From contig JBHGNT010000009.1 of the NCBI GenBank assembly GCA_043228905.1, positions 9,610,001 to 9,674,000 on the forward strand: a stretch of 64,000 nt of DNA, read 5' to 3'. The number at the start of each line of letters is the position of its first letter. The stretch's first letter is position 1. The notes beneath the pieces are model-generated. The model was given only the letters and a program-made list of their open reading frames with translations, searched no databases and was not told the DNA's origin. The DNA is from Azolla caroliniana. Its lineage: Eukaryota; Polypodiophyta. Positions 19,887 through 30,650 of the stretch are shown piece by piece. Position numbers and translations under genes: made by a program.

Positions 19887-21419
19887 CGACAAGTGTCACT
19901 AGTCGTTTTGGATTGAGGACCCGGTTTGTCTGGATATTGACGATGGAAGTCTTCAAGAAGAGCACGAGCATTGGTCACAATCTCTATTGGTTCCCAAGTA
20001 CGCTTGTTGGGATTATTTCCTAGCCAATCGACTAAATAGTAGAGCTTGTTGCAAACAATCTTAGAATTGAGGATGGCGGCAACCTCGTACTTAGGTCCAT
20101 CTTCAAGTTCGATCGGGGGTGGAGGTTGTTTAATACAACCTGGGATGGTGTTGTCTTGATAGGGTTCGAGGAGAGAACTATGAACGACCGGATGTATCCG
20201 AAGTTGTGGAGGTAGATTGAGACGAAAAGCGACATCATTAATTTTTCCGATAATACGAAAAGGACCTAATCGCCGATAATCCAACTTCTCGCATGGGCGA
20301 GTAGTCTTGATGTGTCGTCGTGGTAGCCATACCCGATCTCCAATGTTAAAATTGGATGGAAGCCGATGACGATCCGCATAAACCTTGTGTGTTTGTTGAG
20401 CTTGCTGTAGATGAGTAGATAAATCCGTTTGTATCTTGCGTAACCACTCCAAACGATCCTCTGCGCAAGGATTTATGGGTAACTCTGGCATTTCAAATAC
20501 ACACCAAGCCCGTATAAAATACACACCAAGCCCGTATAAGCATAAAATGGTGTAACCTTTGTCGATGAGTGGACAGAGTTATTATAAGCAAATTGGGCAA
20601 AGTGGAGAATATCTGCCTAGTCATCTTGATGATAGCTTAGAAAGCACCAAAGATATTGCTCCAACGTTTGATTTGTTCATTCTGTTTGGCCGTCTATTTG
20701 CGGGTGGTAGCCGGAGGAGAGGTTACAAGTGACCTTGAGCGTTTTAAAGAGGTGCTTCTAGAATTTCGAGACGAACTGGGGTCCATCGCTGATGATACTA
20801 TCGGGAAGGCCATGATACCGACATACTTCACGCATGATAGTTTTGGCGGTTTCCTCACTGGAGATTTCCTTAGTACATGGCAGGAAATGGGCCATCTTCA
20901 TATATCGATCTACTACTGTTAAGATCGCATCGAATCCCTTAGAGACCGGAAGATCTGTGATGAAATCTAGAAAATGGATTGCCACGGCTTGCTTGGAATT
21001 GGTAATGGTTCTAATAAACCATATGGATGATGCCTTGGCATTTTTGCTCTGCAACATGTATCACAAGTCCGAACAAAATCTTCGACAAATTGTCGCATAT
21101 GGGGCCACCAGAATGATCATTGTACTAAATCTAATGTTTTTGTACTACCAAAATGCCCAACTGTATATGTGTCATGATAGTTTTGGACTACTTGAAGGCG
21201 ACAAGAACCATTAGGAACATACAAGAGTTTCTTAAAGAATAGTAATACATCATGACATTCGAATTGTCGATAGTCCATACCTGGTTGTTGCGACTGTGAA
21301 CAAGATGCTCGAGAGGGATCAATTTGTGCTAGAATGGCTTGGGCGAAAGCATCTGTCTTCAAGTCCTCACATATAGTATCGATAACGTGGGAATCCAAGG
21401 GCATACCAAAGACCTGCAT
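19880..21419 (-). pseudogene. Ty3-5 integrase with chromodomain
   Basis: Read right to left: the pre-integrase region (C-R-L-Q-V-V-Q-N-Y-H-D near 21190) is followed by the core with D (F-L-D-F-I-T-D-L), V-D-R-Y and the second D in I-I-S-D-G-P-Q-F, where the usual arginine after S-D is deleted. The C-terminus (20524-19862) has K-L-D-Y-R-R-L-G-P-F-R-I-I, H-P-V-V-H-S-S-L-L-E-P and then a chromodomain (Y-E-V-A-A-I-L, Y-L-V-D-W-L-G, T-W-E-P). Chromodomains steer chromovirus insertion to heterochromatin. Several frame breaks; inactive. Confidence 0.88.
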
Positions 21420-21439
21420 TGCTTGCAGTCATGCCGGTC

Positions 21440-22563
21440 CTAGGATTACTTGCTTTTGGTTATTGAAAGTTGGCCCACTAGGACGCGGTGCTAGATACAA
21501 GCGCCGTGATAATGCATTGCCTTCCCTTGTTGCTTCCCCGGTTGATATGTAATTTTGAAGTCGAAATGAGTGAGGAATTGGGCCCACCAAGCTTGACGTC
21601 GATTTAACACATGAGCATTCCGAAAGAAGGCGAGGTTTTTGTGATCACTGAATACGGTGACTTGAGGAGAAGATCCCTCTAGAAAATGTCTCCAATGCGT
21701 AAAAGAGTCCACTATTGCTAATAGCTCCTTATCATGAATTTCATAGTTGATTTCGGTGGCATCAAACTTGCGTGAGTGGAAAACCACAGGATGGAGCTTT
21801 TCATCATCGCCTTGTTGTGATAGAATGCTACCCAAGGCGAAATCCAACGTGTCGGCTTCGATGATGAATGGTTTTTCTGGATCAACATGAGCTAGAATAG
21901 GAGCTGATGTAATTGCCTTCTTAAGACTCTCAAAAGCCATGTCTGCTTCTTCAGACCAAACGAACGATTGTCCCTTCCTGGTAAGCTGTGTGAGAGGCAG
22001 AACAAGTTTTGAGTAATCCTGTATAAACTTGTGGTAGAAATTGGCAAAGCCTTAAAAGCATTGCACATTCCGCAACGAACGGGGAGTCTACCACTCTACC
22101 ACCGTTTTGACCTTAGCTCGATCCATGGAGATGCCTTCCGAGGAAATGACATAGCCCAGAAATTCTACCTGGTTGCACTCGAAACTACATTTTTCCAGCT
22201 TTGCATAAAGACCATGTTGTCAAAGTCGTTTTAGTACTAACAGTACATGAGAATCATGCTCTTCGTGGGTCTTCGAATAAACCAGTAGATCATCCAAATA
22301 GATGATCAAAAAAACATCCAAGAGATCTCGGAATATAACTTTTGCCATGTGTTGGAAGACTGTTGGCGCATTAGTGAGGCCAAATGGCATGACCGTGTAC
22401 TCGAAGTGCCCATATCTGGTGCGAAACGCGGTCTTCCATTCATCCCTTGGTCGGATCCGTACGAGGTTATATGCTCCTTGTAAATCGATCTTTGTGAATA
22501 ACCTTGCACCATTGATCCGTTCTAAAAGACTTGAGATAAGGGGAAGTGTATACCAATTCCTGA
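21440..22563 (-). pseudogene. Ty3-5 reverse transcriptase and RNase H, 3' half
   Basis: From the LARD-1 border the RT continues [26 protein letters not shown] and [10 protein letters not shown] (YLDD intact). RNase H follows with I-I-E-A-D-T-L-D-F-A-L-G, N-Y-E-I-H-D-K-E-L-L-A-I and S-D-H-K-N-L-A-F-F. A frameshift near 22240 and the LARD-1 insertion disable it. About 80-90% of residues agree by eye with Ty3-11. Confidence 0.88.
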
Positions 22564-22733
22564 TGAGTGTGAATGTAAGTGTGAGTGTGGTGGATACAAA
22601 GAGGTGCGAGTGAGTGACTAGGTGTGAATGCCCAAGGGGCTTGCACCCTTGTGGATCTATCCCTTTGTACCTATTTAACCCCTTATGGGGAATGAATGAA
22701 GAGAATAACCATTTCTCTCTCAATCTCTCTCTT

Positions 22734-22781
<48 letters not shown>

Positions 22782-22963
22782 CCCTCCCCTTAACGTTGAA
22801 CCCCCTTGGGAGGGGGGTGGAGCCATTCTAGGCACCTCCCCCCACCCCACAATGCTTCTCAATACACATCCCACACCGATCACCATCTCCATTGCTATCA
22901 TCACACTCACCATGTCTATCTTTATCATAATTATCAGTAACCCTAACCCTAAAACCTACAACA
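22564..22963 (+). repeat. LARD-1 left LTR
   Basis: Contains a TATTTAA TATA-like box near 22672, a long (CT)n run at 22739-22773, and ends with telomere-like CCCTAACCCTAAAAC before TACAACA. It is over 90% identical to the right LTR by eye apart from the CT-run length. Confidence 0.85.
22739..22773 (+). repeat. (CT)n microsatellite in LARD-1 LTR
   Basis: About 17 CT units; only about 7 in the partner LTR at 25259-25274, so it expanded or contracted after insertion. Confidence 0.92.
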
Positions 22964-22968
22964 CGTTT

Positions 22969-22983
22969 TGGTGACCACTAAGG
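22969..22983 (+). other. LARD-1 primer binding site candidate
   Basis: TGGTGACCACTAAGG starts five bases after the LTR end. TGG at this spacing is typical of a tRNA-primed site; I cannot name the tRNA. Confidence 0.5.
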
Positions 22984-24690
22984 CGACCCCCCTTTGGAGA
23001 CAGAGTCGAAGAATGATACGCGGCGAAGAATGATGCAACCCTCATCAACGCGAAATTGAATCGACAATGTGCAAGAATTGGTGGAAATGTAAGAAAGAAC
23101 GATGGTGCGATGACTATTCGCTGTAGAAGTATGCAAGAAAAGCGGCAAATGATGGCAATGATGTGCGGGAACTGACAATATGTACAAGTGAGTGAAAAAT
23201 TGAAGATTGACAATGTCTTCATCACAAAGCGGGGAATCGATGAATCAACAAGGAAGTGTTAAGCATCCCTAATCCATGTTTAGTCATAAGCAGAGACAAA
23301 TATATCCCCTGATGTGTGTTAAAGTAGAGACAAATATGTCCATAGTTTACAAGTTAAAGCACACATGTATCTCCTCCTAATCACCATTTCAATCATCATC
23401 ACCATATCCACCTAGATCATTCTTAAAGAAGATGGAGAAGATGACGATGATCATGATGAAGGCGAATATGAACATGAAATGGTGTGTGGTTCGTGGAATC
23501 ATGTGAAACTCTACCAAGATCATAGACATGAAATATCTTTATATGAAAACCATGGATCATTCGGTGTACCAGGAATCATGAGAATTATCGTCATGGCCGG
23601 ACAACGGCTCAAGAGCAGCCAGACAACAATCGGAGCGGTTGGAGTGGCCAGATAGTGGCTAAACAATAGCCGACAACCGGACAAATGCTGGCACGACAGC
23701 CGGCCAACGACGGGCCGGACAACCGAACAGTGTGGCCGAAGAAGCTAGAATGGCAAAACAATGGTTGGAGTGGCCGGAATTGCCGACGACAGACACCGGA
23801 TGCCGAACGGGTAGAGACGCATAATGCCAGAAGGAAAGATAGTTGGAAAGGACCGGACCGGACAAACGGATGAACTGGAAGACAAATGACAGTGTCGGAT
23901 AGAGACGACGAAAGAGATGGCTGGAGACGGAGACGAACATAGTGGTGGCAGTTAGACAGGGCCGATAGGACGACGAAGATGCCTGACGACAAACGACCAA
24001 ACAACGGCCAGACAAACCGTTGGACAACGGACAACAACAGCTAGGAGATGGCCGAAGTGACGGAGAGGCAACCGAAAGGGCCGGACAGCCACGTCCGAAC
24101 ATCGGAGGACACCGATGGCAACACCGACGGAGCCAGAGACAGAAACAGAAATAAAAATAGAGACCGAGACGGAGATGAACAGAGAAGGCCGTATAGACAC
24201 AACGACACACAACAACACACAAGAACAGAGCGTGACAGCCACAGAGAACAATGGACATAGCGGTGGTGAAAGAAGGAAGAAGAAACAGAAAATGGAGATG
24301 AAGGAAAGAAAGAGAGAAGGGAAGAAGAAATAGAAAACACAAAGAAAGAGACGTTGAAGAAGAAGAAAAAAAGAAGAAGAAGAAGGAAGGAATCAGAGGA
24401 GACAGACAGATAGAAAGGAGGGAAATGAAAGAAGCAAGAGAAAAAGAAGGAAACAAGAAAAGAAAAAAGAGGGAAAAAGAGAATGATAAGGAAGAAATTC
24501 GAGGAGTTTTGAAAACCTGAGGGCATCCGAAGAATTTCGAAAAACATGATGGCATTGTCAAAATTTAAAAAAATCAAAGGGCACCTACGAAATGTCGAAA
24601 ACTCATGAACCTAAAAGAAATGGACGTGATCCACACACAATTCACAAGATACAAAGAAGAACACACATACACACAACGTCTTTTTGACAA
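22984..24690. other. LARD-1 non-coding interior
   Basis: No recognisable protein. 23590-24130 is rich in CCGGACA/GGCCGGA-type short repeats; 24240-24530 is almost pure purine (GAA/AAG). Long open frames here, especially a 300-codon one on the minus strand, are artefacts of the purine bias. Nothing else seen. Confidence 0.7.
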
Positions 24691-24698
24691 CCTGAATG

Positions 24699-24916
24699 AT
24701 GTTACCAAAGTTTGTGAGCCGACAGAATGAGAATGTTTGTGTCGATGAAGTCGCTGACCGAAGGAGATGTTCGAGTCAAGCGCCCCGATCGAGGGAGTCG
24801 ATCGTTGATGTTACTGAAGTTCGTCAACGACAGAACGAGAATGTTCGTGTCGATGAAGATTCGTTGACCAACAAAGATGTTCGAGTCAAGCGCTCCGATC
24901 GAGGGAGTCGATCGTT
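24699..24916 (+). repeat. ~108-bp tandem duplication in LARD-1
   Basis: Two imperfect copies (24699-24806 and 24809-24916), each with GTTACCAAAGTT/GTTACTGAAGTT at the start, AGAATGAGAATGTT/AGAACGAGAATGTT, and TCGAGTCAAGCGC with CGATCGAGGGAGTCGATCG near the end. It lies just before the putative 3' end of the interior. Confidence 0.8.
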
Positions 24917-25084
24917 GAGAGGATCGATGGAAGTTCCGGTCAAAGAAAGATTATGATCAAGGCATGTGGGATCGATGTGCAAGGCACTCTCCCATGGGCG
25001 TACCATATTGTGTTACCTTACGAGACGTACGTGATTGATAAGTGAGGGTGAACGATATAATGTATGTGTAATCTTATACGATTA

Positions 25085-25475
25085 TGAGTGTGAATGTAAG
25101 TGTGAGTGTGGTGGATACAAAGAGGTGTGAGTGAGTGACTAGGTGTGAATGCCCAAGGGACTTGCACCCTTGTGGATCTACCCCTTTGTGCCTATTTAAC
25201 CCCTTATGAGGAATGAATGAAGAGAATAACCATTTCTCTCTCAATCTCTCTCTTGTCATCTCTCTCTCTCTCTCTTCCCTCCCCTTAATGTTGAACCCCC
25301 TTGGGAGGGGGGTGGAGCCATTCTAGGCACAACCCCCCACGCCGCAATGCTTCTCAATGCTTCTCAATGCTTGTCGTCTTTGTCACCATCAATCCCATAA
25401 CGCATCATCCTCGTCAAACATACCATCCCCCACCAATCATCATTACCATTAACCCTAACCCTAAAACGTACAACA
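25085..25475 (+). repeat. LARD-1 right LTR
   Basis: 391 bp partner of 22564-22963. The 120 bases before it (24960-25084) contain GCAAGGCACTCTCCCATGGGCGTACC, which resembles the LTR starts of Ty3-4 and Ty3-10; the true LTR may therefore begin near 24965 with the left copy truncated. Confidence 0.8.
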
Positions 25476-26170
25476 ATGACCTTATTCAAGCCACGATAAT
25501 CTATGATGAGACGAAGTGATCCATCCTTTTTCTTGATGAAGAAAATGGGTGCGCTGGTTGGAGATTTCGAATGTCGAGTGAAACCATTTGCAAAATTCTC
25601 GTCTATATAGGCTCGAAGGACTTCTAGCTTGGTTGATGAAAAATTGTATATCGGCTCCCATGGTTGCTCTTTTCCCGGTTGTAAATCAATGGGGCAATCA
25701 TACGGTCGATGGTGAGGAAGCGTATTGGCTTGTATTTTATCGAACACATCGAAATAATGACAATACTTCTCTGGAAGTTGAACGGTGGACTCCTCTTTAG
25801 TGGTGTTGGAGGGTTTTACTGATACTGTGAAGAGAAGCATTTCTTCCTTGTGTCCTTCCTCACGCAACTGATGTAGTGAAATGGTTACAATCTTATGAGT
25901 AGATCCTCGGGTTTGTCGATACCGGATTTCTCTTGTTCTCCAATCTATGTCTGGGTTATGTAATTCGAACCATAGTAATCCCAAAACAATGGGATGTTCT
26001 GGGATACTTATGAGTAGATCCTCGGGTTTGTCGATACCGGATTTCTCTTGTTCTCCAATCTATGTCTGGGTTATGTAATTCGAACCATAGTAATCCCAAA
26101 ACAATGGGATGTTCTGGGATACTAATTATATTAAAGGATACTTCACACGCTAAATTATCTAGGACAATAT
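25476..26170 (-). pseudogene. Ty3-5 protease end and RT N-terminus
   Basis: Minus-strand reading gives L-W-F-E-L-H-N-P, a linker, F-D-V-F-D-K, H-R-P-Y-D-C-P-I-D-L, S-K-S-P-T-S-A-P-I-F-F and K-K-D-G-S-L-R-L-I-I-D-Y-R-G-L-N-K-V, where LARD-1 cuts in. A 115-bp tandem duplication (25892-26121) shifts the frame upstream. Confidence 0.88.
25892..26121 (-). repeat. 115-bp tandem duplication in Ty3-5 pol
   Basis: Two adjacent virtually identical 115-bp copies (25892-26006, 26007-26121) covering the end of protease. 115 is not a multiple of three, so it frameshifts the polyprotein. The near identity suggests a recent event. Confidence 0.92.
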
Positions 26171-26179
26171 TAACGGGCT

Positions 26180-26467
26180 TTAACTATGATATTTGCGGAA
26201 GCAATGGGACGACCATTGACCATCAATGACTATTACAGAAGCTGGACACGAGAGTTTTCTTAGGGATATCTGATGAGCTTGGGCAAAATTCCTATCCATG
26301 AAGCAAGAATTAGCTCCGGAATCTAGGAGTGTTGAGACATGTACTAGTGAGGTACTTTTAGTACTAACTGTTACTTGGGCTAAGAACACATTGCTAACTT
26401 GCGTAGAGGGAATGGAACCACTAATGGGTTGCACGGATCTAGGGTTGTCCAACCAAAGGGACATCAA
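26180..26467 (-). pseudogene. Ty3-5 aspartic protease
   Basis: Minus-strand reading V-S-T-L-L-D-S-G-A-N-S-C-F-M-D is the retropepsin active site (D-S-G), followed by V-I-D-G-Q. It matures the Gag-Pol polyprotein. The frame breaks into the next block near 26180. Confidence 0.88.
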
Positions 26468-26559
26468 ATTTGTTCGATAGATTTGGGCTATTAGTACAAT
26501 TAGGACTATCAGATATTCCTACTGAAATAGACTCGGGTTTAGTACAATTAGAACTAGCA

Positions 26560-26817
26560 ACTATTTGGTTTACCTGTCTTCTTGGCCTATGGGGACAATT
26601 CACTAAAATATGCCCTGGTCCACCGCAATAAAGACATAGTTGATTTGCCCAAAATCACTGCTTTTCTTCTTCTGATAATGGTCCGCGATGACGTTTGGCG
26701 TTGGAGTATTCACTGGAGACGCATTATATGACTCCCTTGGAAAAGGTTTTGCTACCACTGAGGTGTAGGTTGGCTCTAATCTTGCCCTAGGCATCTGGAA
26801 TTGATGTTCCGAACAGT
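26560..26817 (-). pseudogene. Ty3-5 gag C-terminus with zinc knuckle
   Basis: Minus strand encodes L-C-L-Y-C-G-G-P-G-H-I-L-V-N-C-P near 26592-26640, a CCHC RNA-binding knuckle, in a different frame from the upstream gag piece (26833-26640). The N-terminal gag and 5' LTR are absent beyond 26817. Confidence 0.8.
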
Positions 26818-27092
26818 TGAGAGTCGAACTCAACTTCCCATAGTAATAGGTTTCACACTAGCTCATGGTTATACCAGGCTAGTTTTGTAAATAGTAGAAA
26901 GGGCACCTCCCCTAGTTTAGTTGGTATTTAAACCAACCCATTGTAACTTAGTTACGGTTGGAAGTATTTTTGGTTAATGTAATATACAGTCTTTTATCTC
27001 TGTGTTAAGATCTGTCTCTCTGGTTTGCCTTACGTGCATACACACAGTCCTTCTAGTACATCTCAGCCACTCTTGCTCCTCATTCCTTTACA
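26818..27092 (+). repeat. Copia-3 5' LTR
   Basis: About 275 bp starting TGAGAGTCGAACTC and ending CCTTTACA immediately before the primer site. A TATTTAAACC box is near 26917. The reverse complement matches 39527-39831 closely. Confidence 0.85.
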
Positions 27093-27104
27093 TGGTATCA
27101 GAGC
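27093..27104 (+). other. Copia-3 primer binding site
   Basis: TGGTATCAGAGC, complementary to the 3' end of plant initiator-Met tRNA, directly after the LTR. Confidence 0.92.
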
Positions 27105-27145
27105 GTGTGGTTGCCTAATCGAATTTACTCAACTATGTTGTGGTA

Positions 27146-27150
27146 CACGC
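27146..27150 (+). repeat. Ty3-6 target-site duplication, left
   Basis: CACGC, repeated exactly at 32638-32642 on the other side of Ty3-6. Confidence 0.92.
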
Positions 27151-27639
27151 TGTCATAGACAGGATGCCACATGGAATGGTGGGGGTTGAACCCATGACCT
27201 TCTGGTCATATTGGGCAACCTTACCAATTGAGCTACAACCATCTATGCATTATTGTATTGTGTAAGACTCAACTTATTTCATTATAGATTGATCACTAGA
27301 ACTTTCAAGAACCTTTTAGAGAATGCATCTTCATGCACTCTCTAGAAGTTTCCATGCACTCTCTAGAAGTCTTTTAGCTTTCATGCATACCTCCACATTC
27401 TTGTATAAATAATGGGGTGCACCTTGATTACAATCAAGGTGAACAACACTAGTTATGAAAACATATACAGTTCTTGATTATTTGTCTATCCTCGCTCTTG
27501 CTTGTTCTCTTGTCTATGCTCTCTCTCTCCTACTATCTCTTAATATTGAGCCTCGTCTACTTGTCCTTGACAATCTTGTGATCTTGCTTATGCTCTCGCT
27601 CTCTCTTAGTACTTAGCCTCATTCCACCCGTTCGTGACA
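27151..27639 (+). repeat. Ty3-6 5' LTR
   Basis: TGTCATAGACAGG...TTCGTGACA, 489 bp. TATAAATA near 27408. It begins with an antisense tRNA-like module (27174-27243) and has a short duplication (CATGCACTCTCTAGAAG) at about 27334-27372 that is absent from the 3' LTR. Confidence 0.92.
27174..27243 (-). other. tRNA-like module in Ty3-6 LTRs (antisense)
   Basis: On the minus strand TGTAGCTCAATTGGTAAGG resembles an A box and GGTTCAACCCC a B box, about 30 bases apart, with AAGGTCATGG in the variable-loop position. The 3' LTR copy is at 32208-32273. Being in both LTRs, it belongs to the LTR and is not a later SINE. Confidence 0.72.
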
Positions 27640-27672
27640 GTTTGTTCACCTTCCCATTTTCTAAGCCTCAAC

Positions 27673-28635
27673 ATGTCGTATCTTACCGAGGGAATAAATC
27701 ACCTCATGGAAGCCATGCATCAACTTCAACTTGAGAATGACAACCTTCAGATTGGAACACTGATGGAACTCGAAGAAAAAAACAACTCTCCTCCTACATC
27801 AACAAATGTTCTACCTATAGAGTTTGATTCCTCGTCTATGCTTTCTCCGACACCTTCCCATCCCACTACAAGTTTGGAGCCCAATATTAGTTTACCTAAC
27901 AAGTTCGATGGCACGAGGAAGCACTTCTGAGGGTTGATAAATCAGATCAAGCTTATTATCCAACTATAGCCTCAATGGTATATGGATAATTTTTGTCAAG
28001 TTGATCTCATCGGGACCCTTCTATCCGGAGCTTCACAAGCCTGGTTTGCATCGTTGGTCAAAACTTCCTCACCATTTCTACAAAATGTTCTTGCCTTTGT
28101 AGCAAAGTTTGAGGCAACATTTGGGGATACGGACCGAAGCCAAACTGCCATCCCCAAACTCTATTCATTACATCAAGGTATGCGTCTGGTATCCATTTAT
28201 GCCTCTGAATTTACAAAATTAGCATGTGATGTTCAGTGGGATGGCCAAGCTCTCTGCGACCATTTTCGTCGGGGCCTTCGAAGCTAGATTAAAAATTTAC
28301 TAGTACTCAACTTTTTGGAGCCTACGTCATTGTCGCAAGCCATCACGCAAGTAGTTAGTTGTGACAATCGGTTGTTTGAGCTTCGTCAAGAGGAACGAGC
28401 AACTTCAAGGTGGAAACCCTCTTCGAGATCTTCCCCATCATCATCGTACGATGACCCCATGCCAATTGAAATTGATCGAGCTCGCACCACACCACTCACC
28501 AAGGGTGAACAGAGGTATCGCCGAACCAACGAACTATGTTTATATTGTGGTTCATCCACCCATCTCATTAGTTTTTTCCCAATCAAGAATAATCAACGAC
28601 AAATATCTACAAACAATACGACAAGATGCCCCTAA
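27673..28635 (+). pseudogene. Ty3-6 gag
   Basis: Starts at ATG 27673. After an N-terminal coiled stretch it has F-D-G-T-R, W-Y-M-D-N-F, L-S-G-A-S-Q-A-W-F, F-E-A-T-F-G-D and H-F-R-R-G-L, the usual gypsy capsid order. The zinc knuckle C-L-Y-C-G-S-S-T-H-L-I-S-F-F has lost its last cysteine (C to F). Stops at 27928 (TGA), 27967 (TAG) and 28285 (TAG). Confidence 0.85.
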
Positions 28636-28639
28636 CAAT

Positions 28640-29040
28640 ACAGTAGGAGCCATGTGGTTGGACAATCCGCATTCGTGTCGCTCCCATAGTTCGGTTACAT
28701 TGATAGACGATTTCTCCTTTCCGGTAAGCATCCATTTCAAGTTGATTTCAATTAGATCCTTAGCACTTCTAGATTCCGGGGCAACAACATGTTTTATGGA
28801 CGAAAGGTTCGTTCATAAACACAAATTCCTGGTTGTCCAATTGTCCAAGCCAATCCTAGTGGAAGCTATTGATGGACGCATGCTATCTTCGGGTGCAGTC
28901 ACCGAAGCCAATGTCCCACTTATCTTACAGCTCGGGGACCACCAAGAGGCCTTAATGTTTTATGTTATCACTTCACTGCTACATTTGATCATCCTCGGTT
29001 TGTCTTGGCTGAAGGCACAAAATCCACTTGTTGATTGACG
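28640..29040 (+). pseudogene. Ty3-6 protease
   Basis: A-L-L-D-S-G-A-T-T-C-F-M-D retropepsin active site near 28770, V-E-A-I-D-G-R, then I-L-G-L-S-W-L and a TGA at 29036. It is in a different frame from gag. Confidence 0.85.
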
Positions 29041-30640
29041 CAATCACTCGATTACTTTCTCCCAAACCAGCTCGGAGGTGCAAGCAATATTTCATGTGGT
29101 TGCAGGCACTCACCCTCCCATTAATGCAGGTATAAGGTCCAAGGCGGATGCTCACATCCCAATCACAACAAGGAAAATAGTGCAGAGTGCCTCGTTGAGC
29201 AATCCAATGAGGACAGCTACTGACTCACTACCTTCCAAGTATGACGACATCAAGGACGTATTTGAGAAAAAGAATGCTGATCACTTGCCTAAGCATCCAC
29301 GCTACGACTATCCGATCGATTTGCAAGAAGTTGCGAGTCCTCCCTTTGGTTCAATTTATGGGTTGTCGGAACCAAAACTCCAGGCACTCCGAACCTATCT
29401 CGACGAGAACCTTGAAAGGGTTTTATTCAACCCTCAAAATCACCAGCAAGAGCTCCTATTTTGTTCGTGAAAAAGAAAGATGGATCCTTACACCTCCGCG
29501 TCGACTATCGGGGTCTAAACAAGATTACTATTCGCAACCGCTACCCACTGCCTCCCATCCCAGAGCTGTTGGATTGAGTCCGGATTGGGAAGATCTTCTC
29601 CAAGATTGACCTACGGGGAGCATACAATTTGGTACGGATCAAACCTGGAGATGAATGGAAAACCACCTTTAGAACGCGCTATGGACATTTCAAGTATAAG
29701 GTAATGCCTTTCGGCCTCACTAATGCTCCTGCAGTATTTCAACATATGATGAATGACATATTCCGAGAATATCTAGATCACTTTGTTGTGATCTATCTAG
29801 ATGATATCTTGGTCTTCTCTTCGAACATCAAGGAGCATACTCGACATGTCAGGTTATAGTCCTCGCCAAACTTCGCGAGCACGGACTCTATGCTAAAAGT
29901 GAAAAATATGAATTTGATCTTACTTCTGTAGAGTTTCTTGGGTATATCATTTTGACACTGGGAATCACAATGGACACATGGAAAGTCAAGCCTATCCAAG
30001 AGTGGGCTGTCCCAACTCGGGTACGAGATGTGCAATCATTCCTTGGTTTTGCCAATTTTTAACGTCGCTTCATCAAAGGATTCCCAGTGATCGCACAACC
30101 TCGCATTGCTCTTACCCGCAAGGATGCTACTTTTGAATGGACAACAACTGCCCAAAAGGCGTACAACTTGCTGAAACAAGCCTTTACTATGGCACCGGTC
30201 CTTTTACATCCTGACCAAACTAAGCCTTTCCAAGTCGAAACGGATGCTTCCGATTTCGTCATTGGGGCGATCCTCTCCTAGCCAGATGAGGTCGGTGTGC
30301 TTCACCCAGTGGCTTACTACTCCCACAAATTCACGGCCCTAGAAATAAACTACCCCATATATGACAAGGAGCTTCTTGCTATTATTGCTGCTTTTGAAGA
30401 ATGGAAACCCTATTTAGTCGGGGTGCAACACCGTATCCAAGTGATTACTGATCACAAAAATCTAATATACTTTTCTACCACATGAACCTTAAATCATAGA
30501 CAGGTGCGATGGTCGACATTCTTGGCAGACTATGATTTTGAGATAATCTTTCGACCCGACGCTCAACACACGACGACCGTTGTCTTATCCTGTTGGTTTG
30601 AGTTCGAGCTCACTCCGCAGGATGAAGCCTATGTTCAGCA
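29041..30640 (+). pseudogene. Ty3-6 reverse transcriptase and RNase H
   Basis: R-Y-D-Y-P-I-D-L near 29300, a frameshift near 29465, V-D-Y-R-G-L-N-K-I near 29500, [17 protein letters not shown] and [10 protein letters not shown] near 29795 (YLDD intact). A frameshift near 29856, then the RT thumb and RNase H with [16 protein letters not shown] and T-D-H-K-N-L. In-frame stops include 29576, 30061, 30279 and 30483. Confidence 0.88.
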
Positions 30641-30650
30641 GTCCTAGAGT

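Larger units (their letters stand above)
22564..25475 (+). mobile_element. LARD-1: non-coding LTR retrotransposon
   Basis: 2912 bp bounded by near-identical direct repeats of 400 and 391 bp (22564-22963, 25085-25475), each TGAGTGTGAATG...TACAACA. A primer-site-like sequence follows the left LTR and a leader motif like Ty3-4 LTRs precedes the right one. The 2.1-kb interior has no gag or pol similarity, so it would depend on another element's proteins. It splits the Ty3-5 RT between the codons for R-G-L-N-K-V and L-P-L-I-S-S. Flanks CTGA/ATGA give a doubtful 4-bp duplication. Confidence 0.85.
19379..26817 (-). mobile_element. Ty3-5: chromovirus, split by LARD-1
   Basis: Minus-strand Ty3/gypsy element with 3' LTR at 19379-19869, PPT, integrase plus chromodomain, RNase H, RT, protease and gag zinc knuckle. 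LARD-1 (22564-25475) sits inside the RT. The 5' LTR and most of gag are missing at the border with Copia-3. It is the sister of Ty3-11 at the right end of the window (same LTR, same pol). Confidence 0.9.

Noticed and set aside
22739-22796. CRISPR-like or other array of short repeats
   Set aside because: It is a CT dinucleotide run within an LTR with a shorter run in the partner; no spacers.
23659-24577. Open frames of 300 and 178 codons on the minus strand in LARD-1
   Set aside because: They translate a purine-rich strand into S/F/L/P-rich low complexity, have no conserved motif, and lie in the interior of a non-coding LTR element.
27174-27243. A tRNA-derived SINE inserted in the LTR
   Set aside because: The same module is present at the same place in both LTRs of Ty3-6, and no SINE tail or separate duplication is visible.
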